A stretch of 64,000 bases of DNA, from contig NZ_JADPKS010000111.1 in assembly GCF_023074175.1 (NCBI RefSeq), positions 24,065 through 88,064 on the forward strand. Reading direction: 5' to 3'. Origin of the DNA: Bradyrhizobium sp. 139 (lineage in GTDB: Bacteria > Pseudomonadota > Alphaproteobacteria > Rhizobiales > Xanthobacteraceae). The notes beneath the pieces were generated by a model, which searched no databases, was not told the DNA's origin, and saw only the letters and a program-made list of their open reading frames with translations. Numbering within the stretch: the first letter of the stretch is position 1; each line of letters opens with the position of its first letter. Of the stretch, positions 42,070 through 51,544 are shown piece by piece. The translations under genes were made by a program, and so were the position numbers.

Positions 42070-43023
42070 ATGGCCGCATCCGGGACCGCGCCGCGCATCC
42101 TCTGCATCGGCATCCCCGTGCGCGACCTCGCCTTTCGCGTCGAGGCCGTGCCCGAGCGCGGCAGCAAAGCGAACGCCAGCCATCTAGCCGAGATCTGCGG
42201 CGGCAACGCGCTCAATGCCGCGATCGCCATCGCCCGGCTTGGCGGGCGTGTTGCGCTCGCCGGACCGATGGGCGACACCGGTGAGACGTCGAGCGGCTTC
42301 ATTCTCGAACGGATGGCCGCAGAGGGTATCGACACCAGCCACGTCGTGCGCATGCCGGGCCTGACCACGCCCGTTTCGGCGATCATGATCGAGCCCTCGG
42401 GCGAGCGGACGCTCACAATCTATCGCGATCCCGCTCTGTGGACGGTGAAGCTGCCGGACGCCGACGTACTGCTGGCCGATTGTCAGGCGCTGCTCGTCGA
42501 GAGCCGCTGCGCGCCGTTTGCTACCTCCCTCTGCACCGAGGCGCGCCAGCGCGGCATTCCCGTCATCGCCGGCGTCGATCGCGCGATGTCGTTGCAGGAC
42601 AACCTGCTCACGGCCGCCTCGCACCTGCTGTTCGCCAGCGAGCAGGTGCAGGAGACGGCCGGCATCGCCGACGATGGCGGCGCGTTGAAGCGCCTAGCCG
42701 AGCTGACGCCAGCGTTCCTCGCCGCCACGCGCGGCGCGCATGGCACGCTCTGGCTGAACGAGGCGGGTGAGCTCGAGGAAACGCCGGCCTTTCCGGTCGA
42801 GGCCATCGACACGCTCGGCGCCGGCGACGTCTTCCATGGCGCTTTCACGCTTCGCCTTGCCGAAGGCAGCGATGTGCGGGAGGCGCTGCGATTCGCCGCG
42901 GCAGCGGCAGCGCTGAAATGCACCCGCCATGGCGGCGGCCTGGCCGCCCCGCAACACATTGAAGTTGAAGAATTTCTGCAAGAGAAGTCGAAATCCGAGT
43001 TGGATCACCCGCCGAGATTATAG
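42070..43023 (+). CDS. PfkB-family sugar kinase
   Basis: The 317-residue ribokinase-like protein has an N-terminal substrate segment (CGGNALNAAIAIARLGGRVA, GPMGDTGETSSG) and the C-terminal signature DTLGAGDVFHGAFTLRLAEG with the catalytic Asp. The anion-hole GAGD is intact. Substrate could be a sugar or nucleoside; sequence does not decide. Only 13 bases separate it from nudC, suggesting one transcript. Confidence 0.9.
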   Translation: MAASGTAPRILCIGIPVRDLAFRVEAVPERGSKANASHLAEICGGNALNAAIAIARLGGRVALAGPMGDTGETSSGFILERMAAEGIDTSHVVRMPGLTTPVSAIMIEPSGERTLTIYRDPALWTVKLPDADVLLADCQALLVESRCAPFATSLCTEARQRGIPVIAGVDRAMSLQDNLLTAASHLLFASEQVQETAGIADDGGALKRLAELTPAFLAATRGAHGTLWLNEAGELEETPAFPVEAIDTLGAGDVFHGAFTLRLAEGSDVREALRFAAAAAALKCTRHGGGLAAPQHIEVEEFLQEKSKSELDHPPRL

Positions 43024-43090
43024 GCTTGCGATAGAAGAATTTTCTCTATATGACGGAAAGAAGCCCTCATAATGGAACAAAGTTCTTCAA

Positions 43091-43600
43091 ATGACTGACC
43101 TCGCTGTCCAGCTCCCCGAGACCAGCCGCCGGCTCGACGCCATCGACCGCAAGATCCTGATGGTACTCCAGGACGATGCCTCGCTGTCAGTTGCCGAGAT
43201 CGGCGACCGCGTTGGCCTGTCCTCGACCCCCTGCTGGAAGCGCATCCAGCGCCTGGAGGCCGATGGCGTGATCCTGAAGCGGGTGGCTCTGGTCGACCAG
43301 AACAAGATCGGGCTCGGCATCTCCGTGTTCGTGTCAGTCGAGAGCGCCGACCATTCGGACGCCTGGCTGAAGAAGTTCGCCGAAGCTGTCAGCGCCATGC
43401 CCGAGGTGATGGAGTTTTATCGCATGGCCGGCGACGTCGATTACATGCTGCGCGTCGTCGTCGCGGACATGCAGGCCTATGACGTGTTCTACAAGAAGCT
43501 GATCAGCGCCGTGCCGCTGAAGAACGTCACTTCGCGCTTTGCGATGGAGAAGATCAAGTCGGTCACTGCGCTGCCGATCCCGGCGGTGGTGGCGACGTAG
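43091..43600 (+). CDS. Lrp/AsnC-family transcriptional regulator
   Basis: The 169-residue protein has the Lrp winged helix (LDAIDRKILMVLQDDASLSV, EIGDRVGLSSTPCWKRIQRL, EADGVILKRVALVDQ) and a RAM effector domain (VMEFYRMAGDVDYMLRVVV). Effectors are usually amino acids. A small inverted repeat GAAC-AAA-GTTC at 43075-43085 lies 5 bases before the ATG, and an AT-rich imperfect palindrome at about 43030-43050; either may be its operator. The target genes are not evident, though the PfkB gene ends 67 bases upstream. Confidence 0.93.
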   Translation: MTDLAVQLPETSRRLDAIDRKILMVLQDDASLSVAEIGDRVGLSSTPCWKRIQRLEADGVILKRVALVDQNKIGLGISVFVSVESADHSDAWLKKFAEAVSAMPEVMEFYRMAGDVDYMLRVVVADMQAYDVFYKKLISAVPLKNVTSRFAMEKIKSVTALPIPAVVAT

Positions 43601-43618
43601 GTCGCCGCCGCAATCTTC

Positions 43619-43703
43619 GTAGCCCGGATGGAGCGAAGCGCAATCCGGGAATCGATCCGCGGACGCGAAGGCCCCGGATTACGCTGCGCTCCATCCGGGC
43701 TAC
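43619..43703. repeat. Palindromic intergenic repeat, 'gtagcccggatggagcgaag' family
   Basis: Ends gtagcccggatggagcgaag and gcgctccatccgggctac. Same family and orientation as 21221-21303. It lies between convergent lrp-type and MATE genes. Confidence 0.75.
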
Positions 43704-43712
43704 GACGTACGG

Positions 43713-45038
43713 CTACGGCTTCGGGAACGTCGCCCTGAATTGCGCCGGATAGCGTGCGGCCTGCAAGCCGCCGCGCGAGACGTAGGAGGCAATCAGCGCG
43801 CTCCATAGTCCGGCATTGCCGAACGATTGCAGCGCCCACCAAGTGCCGAGAAAGATCGCGAGCGATAACAGCATCAGATTGCGCATCTCGCGCGCCCAGG
43901 TCGCGCCGATATAGATGCCGTCGAAGCCGAAGGCGAACACGCCGGGTATGGGCGCGAGCACGACGAACGGCAGGAATTCGCGCGCGCTGCGGCGAACGGC
44001 TTCGCTGGCCGCCATGAAATCGATCAGGTGCGGCCCGAACAAGGCGAACAGCACCGATACCACCAGCGCAAAGCCGAGCCCCCACAGCAGCACCAGCCGG
44101 GTCGAGGCCGCAAAACCGTTGGCATCGCGCGCCCCAAGCGTGCGGCCGCAGAGCTGCTGGGCTGCGTTCGCAAGACCATCGAGGAAGAAGGCGCTGACCA
44201 AAAGGAAATTGTTGAGCACGGAATTCGCGGCCAGCGTGACGTCGCCGGACCGCGCGCCCTTGGCGGTGAAGAACAGGAACACAGCGATCAGCGCCGCGGT
44301 GCGGATCATGATGTCCGAGTTCACCGCCAGCATCCGCATCAGCTTGTCCGGGTCGAACAGGGTTGCGAAAGGCACTGCGAAGCCGCCCCCGGCATAGCGG
44401 CGGCAGACGATCACACCGAGCCCCAATCCGACCGCTTCCGACAGCAGCGCGGCGATCGCTGCGCCTGTGATGCCGGTGTCGTAGACCAGCACCAGCAGGA
44501 TCGTCGCCACCATGTTGACGAGATTGATGACGACCTGGAGCGCGAGCGCCGGATTGGCGCGGGCCAGGCCGATCAGCCAGCCGAGGATGACGTAGTTGGC
44601 GAGCGCGAGCGGCGCCGACCATATCCGGATCATGAAGTAGGTCTTTGCGGCGCGCGTGACGCCTTCGCTGCCGCCCATCATGTCGAACAGCACTGCGGTC
44701 AGCGGCAGTTGCAGCGCGATCAGCGCGGTCCCGATCAGGCCGGCGACGATGAAGCCGCGCGCGAGAATGGCGGTCAGCGTGCGCGTCTCGCCGGCACCGA
44801 GCGCCTGCGCCGTGAAAGCGAGCGTGCTCATGCGCAGGAAGCCGAACAGCCAGAACAGGCAGTCGAAGATGACGGACGCCATCGCGACGCCGCCGAGCAG
44901 CGCGGCATCGTCGAGCCGTCCGATCGCGGTGGTCGAGACCACGCCGATCAGCGGCGTGGTGAGGTTCGCGACCATCGCGGGACCGGCGATGGCGAACACC
45001 TGGCGGCTGCCGACTCTGGGATGAACGGGCGCGTGCAT
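43713..45038 (-). CDS. MATE-family efflux protein
   Basis: The 441-residue membrane protein has 12 helices in two similar halves, typical of MATE (DinF-like branch). The landmarks are VFAIAGPAMVANLTTPLIGV at helix 1, FLRMSTLAFTAQALGAG, FFLDGLANAAQQLCGRTLGA and IYIGATWAREMRNLMLLS. MATE proteins export cationic drugs or metabolites in exchange for H+ or Na+. Start ATG 45038 lies one base before the stop of the upstream metallo-beta-lactamase gene, so they are likely co-translated. Confidence 0.92.
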   Translation of the reverse strand: MHAPVHPRVGSRQVFAIAGPAMVANLTTPLIGVVSTTAIGRLDDAALLGGVAMASVIFDCLFWLFGFLRMSTLAFTAQALGAGETRTLTAILARGFIVAGLIGTALIALQLPLTAVLFDMMGGSEGVTRAAKTYFMIRIWSAPLALANYVILGWLIGLARANPALALQVVINLVNMVATILLVLVYDTGITGAAIAALLSEAVGLGLGVIVCRRYAGGGFAVPFATLFDPDKLMRMLAVNSDIMIRTAALIAVFLFFTAKGARSGDVTLAANSVLNNFLLVSAFFLDGLANAAQQLCGRTLGARDANGFAASTRLVLLWGLGFALVVSVLFALFGPHLIDFMAASEAVRRSAREFLPFVVLAPIPGVFAFGFDGIYIGATWAREMRNLMLLSLAIFLGTWWALQSFGNAGLWSALIASYVSRGGLQAARYPAQFRATFPKP

Positions 45039-45039
45039 G

Positions 45040-45774
45040 TCAGAACACGAGCACCATGCCGTCTTCGGCGGTGAGATGCTGGATGTCGTCGAGGCGCGAC
45101 AACACATCGTCGCTCATATGGGTGAGGACGAGGCGTTTTGCGCCGATTTCTGGCAAATGCTGTTCCAAGGTCTTCAGGCTGAGATGGTTCTTGACCACCT
45201 TCTCGTACATGTAGGCTTCCGCGATGAAAAGGTCGACGCCATGCGCCAGCGGAATGAGCGTCTCCGTCCATTCGGTATCGGCGCTGTAGGCGAGCGTGCG
45301 GCCTTCGACCTCGACGCGGTAGGCCAGGAATGGCCCGCCGGATTCGCCGTGCACGACCGGGTAAGGCGTCACCGTCACCGCGCCGAAGGATTGGCTTTGC
45401 CCGGGCGCGAGCTCGATGACGGACAGCTCGAAGCGTTGCCTGGTCTTGGAGGAGTGCTCGAACAGCGCTTCCATCACCTGCTTCAGCCGCGTCTCGATGC
45501 CTTGCGGGCCCGCGACGGTGAGCGGCCGGGTTCGCCGCGAGAATTGCGCATCGAGCAGGACAAACGGCAGCCCGGCAAAATGGTCGCCGTGGAAATGCGT
45601 GATCAGGATGAGGTCGATGTCATTGCGGTCGATGTCGAGCCGCTTCAGCGCCGGCAGAGCCGACGCGCCGCAATCGATCAGGAAGTTGGCTTCGCGCCCC
45701 AAGACGTGGAAGCAGGTGTTGAGTCTGCCGCCGGAGCCGAAGGCATCGCCGCAGCCGATAAAGCGTAATTGCAT
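45040..45774 (-). CDS. Metallo-beta-lactamase-fold hydrolase, ribonuclease Z-like
   Basis: The 244-residue protein resembles RNase Z/arylsulfatase-type members. MQLRFIGCGDAFGSGGRLNT leads to LIDCGASALPAL, the metal motif ITHFHGDHFAGLP, and then PVVHGESG, LAYSADTEWTETL and LVLTHMSDD. All five metal-binding motifs are visible. It lacks the long exosite arm of true tRNA 3' processing RNase Z as far as I can see, so the substrate is open. Upstream of the MATE gene. Confidence 0.88.
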   Translation of the reverse strand: MQLRFIGCGDAFGSGGRLNTCFHVLGREANFLIDCGASALPALKRLDIDRNDIDLILITHFHGDHFAGLPFVLLDAQFSRRTRPLTVAGPQGIETRLKQVMEALFEHSSKTRQRFELSVIELAPGQSQSFGAVTVTPYPVVHGESGGPFLAYRVEVEGRTLAYSADTEWTETLIPLAHGVDLFIAEAYMYEKVVKNHLSLKTLEQHLPEIGAKRLVLTHMSDDVLSRLDDIQHLTAEDGMVLVF

Positions 45775-45796
45775 CGGCTGCGGCCTCCGTGAAGGT

Positions 45797-46099
45797 TCAG
45801 CGGCGCGGCGCGCCGAAGACGCGCATCAGCAGCCAGATCGGGACCACGATGACGGCGCCGAGCAGGAAGTAGCGCCACAGCCAGTTGATGGTGTCGAAGC
45901 CGAGATCCCACAGCCGCTGGAACAGCAGGCGAATGCTGTAAATGATATTCCAGGGATCGAAGCCGATCGCCGCCAGCACGACGCCGACCAGGATCGAGAG
46001 CAGCACCAGGCGGAATGCGACCGCCAGCGGCGAGCCGCCGAGAAAGCGGTTCAGGCCATCGCTGCGGCCGGCCGGCAAATCTCTGACGTCGTGGGCCAT
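45797..46099 (-). CDS. Small membrane protein, DUF6460-like
   Basis: The 100-residue protein has two hydrophobic helices (AVAFRLVLLSILVGVVLAAI and YFLLGAVIVVPIWLLMRVF) around an amphipathic DPWNIIYSIRLLFQRLWDLG. This resembles a small rhizobial membrane family labelled DUF6460; the name is recalled, not checked. It lies 22 bases upstream of the hydrolase gene on the same strand. Confidence 0.7.
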   Translation of the reverse strand: MAHDVRDLPAGRSDGLNRFLGGSPLAVAFRLVLLSILVGVVLAAIGFDPWNIIYSIRLLFQRLWDLGFDTINWLWRYFLLGAVIVVPIWLLMRVFGAPRR

Positions 46100-46228
46100 C
46101 GCAAACTCCTTGGGCGGATTCGACCCCCATTATAGGGCACCGCCGGGCACATGGGGAACCCGCAACAGGCCGTCAATCGGCTTACGGGATTTTAATTCGG
46201 ACAAGCACATGCCGCGGGCTGGCTGCAA

Positions 46229-46344
46229 CCTCTCCCGCTTGCGGGAGATGTCGCGCCGAAGCCGCGGGTGAGGGCTTTCGCCTCTTGGCGAATCCCACTG
46301 TGGAGATACCCTCTCCCCAACCCTCTCCCGCAGGCGGGAGAGGG
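46229..46344. repeat. Palindromic repeat, 'ccctctcccgcttgcggg' family
   Basis: Left cctctcccgcttgcgggaga and ggtgagggctttcgc; right accctctccccaaccctctc and ccgcaggcgggagaggg. Fills the gap between the ligase gene end and the small membrane protein. Confidence 0.7.
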
Positions 46345-46389
46345 AGCGCACCTCCACCGGGGCGACATCGAGGGTGATCGCTGCACGCC

Positions 46390-48051
46390 TCACGCTTCAA
46401 TCTCAGCCGCCTCCACTTTCAGCATCTTTTCCAGCGTTTGCAGCCGGTCGGCCTCCCGTGGCGGCTTGTCCCAGCGCAGCCGGCTGATGCGGGGAAAACG
46501 CATTGCGACGCCGGATTTGTGCCGCGGGGAGCGCTGAAGGCCCTCGAAGGCGACTTCCAGCACCAGCCCCTTGTCCGCCTCGTGCACGACATGGCGGACG
46601 GGGCCGAATTTTTCCGTGGTGTTGCGGCGGACGAAGCGGTCGATCTGCAAGAGCTCCTCGTCGGTGAAGCCGAAATAGGCTTTTCCGACCGGCACCAGCT
46701 CGTCGCCGCCATCGCCTTCGGCCCAGACGCCAAAAGTGTAGTCGGAATAATAGGACGAGCGCTTGCCGTGGCCGCGCTGCGCATACATCAGCACGGCATC
46801 GATCACGTGCGGATCGCGCTTCCATTTCCACCACTGTCCCTTCGGCCGTCCCGGCAGATAGGGCGCGTCGCGCCGCTTCAGCATCACGCCTTCGACGGCG
46901 TCGGCGTCCTCACCTGCGCCCGCGCTCGCCGGATCAGCGCGCGCGGCCGTGAGCGTGTCCCAACTTGCGAAGGGGACTGTGGGCGAAAGATCAATCCGAG
47001 GGTCGTCGAGCTTCTTGATAAAGACCTCAAGCCGTTCGCGCCGCTCGGAGAAAGGTAGTTCGCGGAGATCGTTCTCGTCGTCGCCGAGCAGGTCATAGGC
47101 CCGCAGATGTATCGGAAACTCCTTGATCAGCTTTGGCGACACCACCTTGCGGTTGAGACGCTGTTGCAGAACATTGAAGCTCTGCACGCGGCTATCACGC
47201 AGGATCAGGAGTTCACCGTCGATCGCGCCTGCTAGTCGCAGCGACGGCACCAGATCCGGAAAGCTGCCTGTGATGTCCTCGCCGGTCCGCGAATAGAGCC
47301 GCGCGGTGATGTGGCCGCGCTCGTCGCGGCCTGCCACCGCCTGCACGCGAATGCCGTCCCATTTCCATTCGGCGATGTAGTCGGCGGGATCGAGGCTCTG
47401 GAAATCGGTGTTTTCGATCGCGTGCGCCAGCATGACGGGGCGGAACGGCGCGGGATCGCGATTGACCGGCTTTTCGCCGCGGCCTTCCAGCCAGGCGAAC
47501 AGCTCGGGATAGGGCGGCGCGAGCCCCGGCCAGATCAGCTCGACGTCATGCGGATCCTTGTCGCCGAGCGCAGCCGCCGCGGTCTTCGCCAGGCGCGCGG
47601 AGATGCCGATGCGCAACGCGCCGGTGACGAGCTTCAAGAGCGCCCAGCGGCCGGTTTCATCCAGCTCGTCGAGCCAGCGTTCGAGCTGCCTTGGCAGCTC
47701 GGCCTTGCCGAGGGTGCGGAGTGTGGTGACGACCTCGGTGAGGGTTGGGGAAGGCGGGTTGTTGTGGGCGGCCATTGCCGTCTTCGGCCACATCAGCGCC
47801 ACCGTCTCCGAGAGATCGCCGACATAGTCGTACGACAACCCGAACAGCACGGTATCAGTGCGCGCCGTGATCAAATCGCGGATCAGCGCCGGCTTGGCAT
47901 GCTTGAAGCTCAGCGCGCCGGTCAGCGCGGCCAGCGCGTAGCCGCGGTCGGGATCGCCGACCTCGCGGAAATAGCCGGTGATCAGCCGCAGCTTGTTGTT
48001 GCGGCCGGGCTCGTAGGCGAGGCGGTCCAGCAGTTCGGCGAACCGGTTCAT
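46390..48051 (-). CDS. ATP-dependent DNA ligase, repair-cassette (cisplatin-type LigC/LigB) family
   Basis: The 553-residue ligase has an N-terminal helical DNA-binding domain and the adenylation domain. Motif I is AEWKWDGIRVQ (Lys230), motif III AIDGELLI, motif IV DAVEGVMLK and motif V QWWKWKRDP. An OB-fold C-terminus follows. Bacteria that carry it also have the NAD-dependent LigA; this one is tied to DNA repair. The family labelled 'ligase-associated DNA damage response' places it with an exonuclease, an Lhr-like helicase and PdeM, all present here. Its ATG overlaps the exonuclease stop (ATGA). Confidence 0.94.
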   Translation of the reverse strand: MNRFAELLDRLAYEPGRNNKLRLITGYFREVGDPDRGYALAALTGALSFKHAKPALIRDLITARTDTVLFGLSYDYVGDLSETVALMWPKTAMAAHNNPPSPTLTEVVTTLRTLGKAELPRQLERWLDELDETGRWALLKLVTGALRIGISARLAKTAAAALGDKDPHDVELIWPGLAPPYPELFAWLEGRGEKPVNRDPAPFRPVMLAHAIENTDFQSLDPADYIAEWKWDGIRVQAVAGRDERGHITARLYSRTGEDITGSFPDLVPSLRLAGAIDGELLILRDSRVQSFNVLQQRLNRKVVSPKLIKEFPIHLRAYDLLGDDENDLRELPFSERRERLEVFIKKLDDPRIDLSPTVPFASWDTLTAARADPASAGAGEDADAVEGVMLKRRDAPYLPGRPKGQWWKWKRDPHVIDAVLMYAQRGHGKRSSYYSDYTFGVWAEGDGGDELVPVGKAYFGFTDEELLQIDRFVRRNTTEKFGPVRHVVHEADKGLVLEVAFEGLQRSPRHKSGVAMRFPRISRLRWDKPPREADRLQTLEKMLKVEAAEIEA

Positions 48052-49085
48052 GCTTCGGCCCCGTCAGGGAGCGGCGTCTCGCTCTCCTCCTCGTCGCTAT
48101 AGCCGACGAGATCGAGCGGCCGCGCCCGCAAACCTTTGCTCTGGCACCAATGCACCAGCGCGTCTTCCTGGCCGTGGGTGACCCAGATCTCGCCCGCACC
48201 CGTTGCGGCAATGGTCGCGGTGAGGCCGTCCCAATCGGCATGATCGGAGATCACCAGCGGCAGTTCGATGCCACGCTGCCGCGCGCGGGCGCGTACGCGC
48301 ATCCACCCCGAGGCAAAGGCGGTGACGGGATCGGGGAAGCGCCGCGTCCAGAGATCGGAGGTCGCAGACGGCGGCGCCAGCGTGATGGTGCCGGCAAGCG
48401 CCGCCTTCTTCACGCCCTTCACCAGCCGCAGCTCGCCAAGCTCGATCCCGCGGCTCTGATAGTAGTGCGTGATCGTCTCCATCGCGCCATGCAAATAGAT
48501 CGGTGCGTCATAGCCGGCCTGGCGCAGCAGGGCGATCACGCGCTGCGCCTTGCCGAGCGAATAGGCGCCGACCAGATGCGCGCGCTCGGGAAACAATGCA
48601 ACGGAGGCCAGCAGCTTCTTCACCTCGTCGGCGGCATCGCCATGCCGAAACACCGGCAGGCCGAACGTGGCTTCAGTGATGAAGACGTCGCAGGGCACGA
48701 GCTCGAACGGCGTGCAAGTCGGGTCGGGCGCGTCCTTGTAGTCGCCAGAGGCGACGATGCAGGTGTCCTTGCAGGTCACGGCGATCTGCGCTGAGCCAAG
48801 GACATGACCGGCCGGATGGAATTTCACGCGGACGTCGCCGAGCCGGATCTCCTCGCCATAGCCGATGGCTTGCGTCGACCCCGCAAAATTCTCGCCATAA
48901 CGCAGCCGCATCATGTCCAGCGTTTCCTGTGTCGCCAGCACCGCGCCATGACCGGCGCGGGCGTGGTCGGAATGGCCGTGGGTGATCACGGCCCGCTCGA
49001 CGGGACGGACAGGGTCGATATGGAAGCCGCCGGGCTTGCAGCACAGGCCGGCAGCAACTGGCAGCAGGATGTCTTGCGGACGCAT
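48048..49085 (-). CDS. Ligase-associated DNA damage response exonuclease (metallo-beta-lactamase/beta-CASP type)
   Basis: The 345-residue protein has the SNM1/beta-CASP style metallo-beta-lactamase site: VITHGHSDHARAGHGAVLAT, VKFHPAGHVLGSAQI, VASGDYKDAPDPTCTPFELV, and a C-terminal LVISDHADWDGL with the last metal ligands. Related to eukaryotic SNM1 nucleases. In this family it is the partner exonuclease of the ATP ligase and helicase. I set the start at ATG 49085; the upstream frame is open but its sequence belongs to a repeat and the divergent methyltransferase. Confidence 0.93.
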   Translation of the reverse strand: MRPQDILLPVAAGLCCKPGGFHIDPVRPVERAVITHGHSDHARAGHGAVLATQETLDMMRLRYGENFAGSTQAIGYGEEIRLGDVRVKFHPAGHVLGSAQIAVTCKDTCIVASGDYKDAPDPTCTPFELVPCDVFITEATFGLPVFRHGDAADEVKKLLASVALFPERAHLVGAYSLGKAQRVIALLRQAGYDAPIYLHGAMETITHYYQSRGIELGELRLVKGVKKAALAGTITLAPPSATSDLWTRRFPDPVTAFASGWMRVRARARQRGIELPLVISDHADWDGLTATIAATGAGEIWVTHGQEDALVHWCQSKGLRARPLDLVGYSDEEESETPLPDGAEA

Positions 49086-49120
49086 GCAGACGATATAGGC
49101 AGCGGGCGCCCCGAATTCAC

Positions 49121-49206
49121 CCGTCATGCGCGGGCTTGACCCGCGCGTCCATCCTCTTAAAACGTGATTTTTTTGATGGATTGTCGGGGCAAGCCCGGCA
49201 GTGACG
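49121..49206. repeat. Palindromic repeat, 'catgcccgggcttg' family, between divergent repair and methyltransferase genes
   Basis: Left ccgtcatgcgcgggcttgac; right tcggggcaagcccggcagtgacg. It occupies most of the 132-base divergent promoter. Confidence 0.65.
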
Positions 49207-49217
49207 AGCCGAGTTCC

Positions 49218-50144
49218 ATGTCCCTGCGCCTGTTCCTGACCTCCGGCGACCTCAGGGCCGACCGCCGCTTCGAGTTCGCGCGCGATCTCCAGCTCAAGGG
49301 CGACTTGTCCGCCGCCGCCGACCTGCTGGAGCAGGCGATCGAGCTCGCGCCGAATTTCACCTCGGCCTGGTTCACGCTCGGCGAAATCAGCAGCCAGCTC
49401 GGCGAGCGCGACAAAGCCATCGCGGCCTTTCGAAAATCGCGCGAGTCCGATCCGAGCGATCAGCACGGCGCTCACCTGCATCTGATGCGCCTCGGCGACG
49501 AGCAATTGTCCGAGATGCCCAAAGCCTATGTGCAGGCGCTGTTCGATCAATATGCGCCGCGCTTCGAGCATGTGCTGATCAACGATCTCGATTATCGCGC
49601 GCCGTCGCTGATCTTCAAGGCGGTGGTGGCCGCGCGCGTCGCCGCGAAGAGGCCCGCTTTGTTCAAGCGTGCCATCGATCTCGGCTGCGGCACGGGGCTG
49701 GCGGCCGCGGCCTTCGCAAAGCAGGTCGATCATTTCATCGGCATCGACCTGTCGGTCGGCATGATCAAACAGGCGCGCGCCACAGGTCTCTATGCCGAGC
49801 TCGAGGTCGCCGACATGATCGAAGGCCTGCGCACGAAGGGTGATGCGAGCGCGAACCTCGTCGTCGCGGCTGATGCGTTCGTCTATCTCTCCGATCTCGC
49901 ACCGGTGCTCATCGAAGCCGGGCGCGTGCTCGCGCCCAATGGCGTGCTCGCTTTCACGCTGGAGACGCATGACGGCGATGGCGTGGTTCTCGGCGCAGGC
50001 CTGCGCTACGCCCATTCTACAGAATATGTTCGCAGCGCGATTGCGGAGGCCGGGCTCAAGCTCCTGACGTTGGCAACGGCCTCGCCTCGGATCGAGAACA
50101 ACGAGCCCGTGCGTGGTCTCGTGGTCGTCGCCGAGAAAACTTGA
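49218..50144 (+). CDS. TPR-containing class I SAM-dependent methyltransferase
   Basis: The 308-residue protein begins with TPR-like helices at about 10-100 (LKGDLSAAADLLEQAIELAP, FTSAWFTLGEISSQLGERDK). A class I methyltransferase follows: RAIDLGCGTGLAAAAFA (SAM motif I) near 152, FIGIDLSVGMIKQAR, ADAFVYLSDLAPVL and VLAPNGVLAFTLE. It resembles proteins annotated as predicted methyltransferases with TPR repeats; the target is unknown. It sits between the two halves of the ligase-associated repair set and is divergent from the exonuclease, so a link to repair is conceivable but not shown. Confidence 0.88.
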   Translation: MSLRLFLTSGDLRADRRFEFARDLQLKGDLSAAADLLEQAIELAPNFTSAWFTLGEISSQLGERDKAIAAFRKSRESDPSDQHGAHLHLMRLGDEQLSEMPKAYVQALFDQYAPRFEHVLINDLDYRAPSLIFKAVVAARVAAKRPALFKRAIDLGCGTGLAAAAFAKQVDHFIGIDLSVGMIKQARATGLYAELEVADMIEGLRTKGDASANLVVAADAFVYLSDLAPVLIEAGRVLAPNGVLAFTLETHDGDGVVLGAGLRYAHSTEYVRSAIAEAGLKLLTLATASPRIENNEPVRGLVVVAEKT

Positions 50145-50259
50145 GTCTAGGCGCTGCGGCGAAGCGATTCGGGCGTCATTGCGTCGCAAAGCGACGACTT
50201 CCCACTTGCGACGCATGCGGCGATGCCAGCACTATGTGCGCACCAGGGAGAAACAAATA

Positions 50260-51489
50260 ATGTCGAAGAATCCATCGCGGCGCGATTTCAGTGCCGCCGC
50301 GCTCACCGCCATCGCTGCATCCACCTTGCCCGCGCCCTATGTATGGGCCGCAGACAAGAAATACGATGCCGGCGCCAGCGACACCGAGATCAAGATCGGG
50401 CAGACCGTGCCGCATTCCGGGCCCGGCTCGCTCTACGGCGTGCTCGGGCGCATCGGCGAAGCCTATTTCCAGATGCTGAACGAGAAGGGCGGCATCAACG
50501 GCCGCAAGGTCAAGTTCCTCACCATGGACGACGCCTACAGCGCGCCGAAATGCGTCGAGGCGACGCGGCGCCTGGTCGAGCAGGAAGAGGTGCTGGCGCT
50601 CTACGGCTCGCTCGGCACCGCGCCGCAGACCTCCGTGCACAAATACCTGAACTCCAAGGGCGTGCCGCAGCTGCTGCTCAACACCGGCGCGTCGAAGTGG
50701 AACAATCCGAAAGAGTTCAAATGGACGATGGCGGGCCTGCCGCTCTATCCGACCGAGGCGCGCATTCTCGCAAGGCACGTGGTCAGCGTGAAGCCGAACG
50801 CCAAGGTCGGCATCCTCTACCAGAACGACGATTTCGGCCGCGACTTCCTGGGGCCGTTCAAGAAGGTACTGGCTGATGCCGGCGGCACCGCTCAGGTGAT
50901 CATGGAGCAGACCTACGATCTGACCGATCCGACCGTCGATTCCCAGCTCATCAACCTCTCCAAGTCGGGCGCGGACGTCTTCTACAACATCTCCACCGGC
51001 AAGGCGTCGTCGCAGTCGATCCGGAAGGTGGCCGAGCTTGGCTGGAAGCCGCTGCAACTCTTGTCGGCCGGCTCGACCGGCCGCTCGATTCTCAACGCCG
51101 CGGGCCTGGAGAACGCCACCGGCATCGTCGCCATCCGCTACAACAAGGAAGTCGGTCTGCCCAAATGGGAGAAAGATCCGGACGTGATGGCGTTCGAGGA
51201 GTTGCGCAAGAAGTACATGCCGGCCATCGATCCCGACAACACCATCGCCTTTGCCGGCTACGGCCAGGCCGTGACCATGGGCGAGATCCTGCGCCGCTGC
51301 GGCGACGATCTCACCCGCGCCAACGTGCTGAAGCAGGCCTCGACTCTCAACGGCTTCCACTCGCCCTATTTCCTCGATGGCGTCACCTACAGCTACACGC
51401 CAGAAGACTACACGCCGATGAAGACGCTCTTCATCTCCACCTTCACCGGCAAGGACTGGGACATCTCCGACAAGCCGATGTCGGAGTAG
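50260..51489 (+). CDS. ABC transporter substrate-binding protein (branched-chain amino acid/LivK type), orphan
   Basis: The 409-residue protein has a twin-arginine-like leader (MSKNPSRRDFSAAALTAIAA, cleavage near YVWAADK). The type I periplasmic fold follows: IKIGQTVPHSGPGSLYGVLG, GGINGRKVKFLTMDDAYSAP, LALYGSLGTAPQTS, VGILYQNDDFGRDFLGPF. Such proteins bind branched-chain amino acids, aromatic acids, amides or urea. No permease or ATPase gene is adjacent; it may serve a transporter elsewhere. A gggag site lies 9 bases before ATG 50260. Confidence 0.92.
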   Translation: MSKNPSRRDFSAAALTAIAASTLPAPYVWAADKKYDAGASDTEIKIGQTVPHSGPGSLYGVLGRIGEAYFQMLNEKGGINGRKVKFLTMDDAYSAPKCVEATRRLVEQEEVLALYGSLGTAPQTSVHKYLNSKGVPQLLLNTGASKWNNPKEFKWTMAGLPLYPTEARILARHVVSVKPNAKVGILYQNDDFGRDFLGPFKKVLADAGGTAQVIMEQTYDLTDPTVDSQLINLSKSGADVFYNISTGKASSQSIRKVAELGWKPLQLLSAGSTGRSILNAAGLENATGIVAIRYNKEVGLPKWEKDPDVMAFEELRKKYMPAIDPDNTIAFAGYGQAVTMGEILRRCGDDLTRANVLKQASTLNGFHSPYFLDGVTYSYTPEDYTPMKTLFISTFTGKDWDISDKPMSE

Positions 51490-51544
51490 GGGTTCTCCCT
51501 CCACGAATGCGTGGCGTGTTGAGCGGGCAATAGCTCCACAAACT

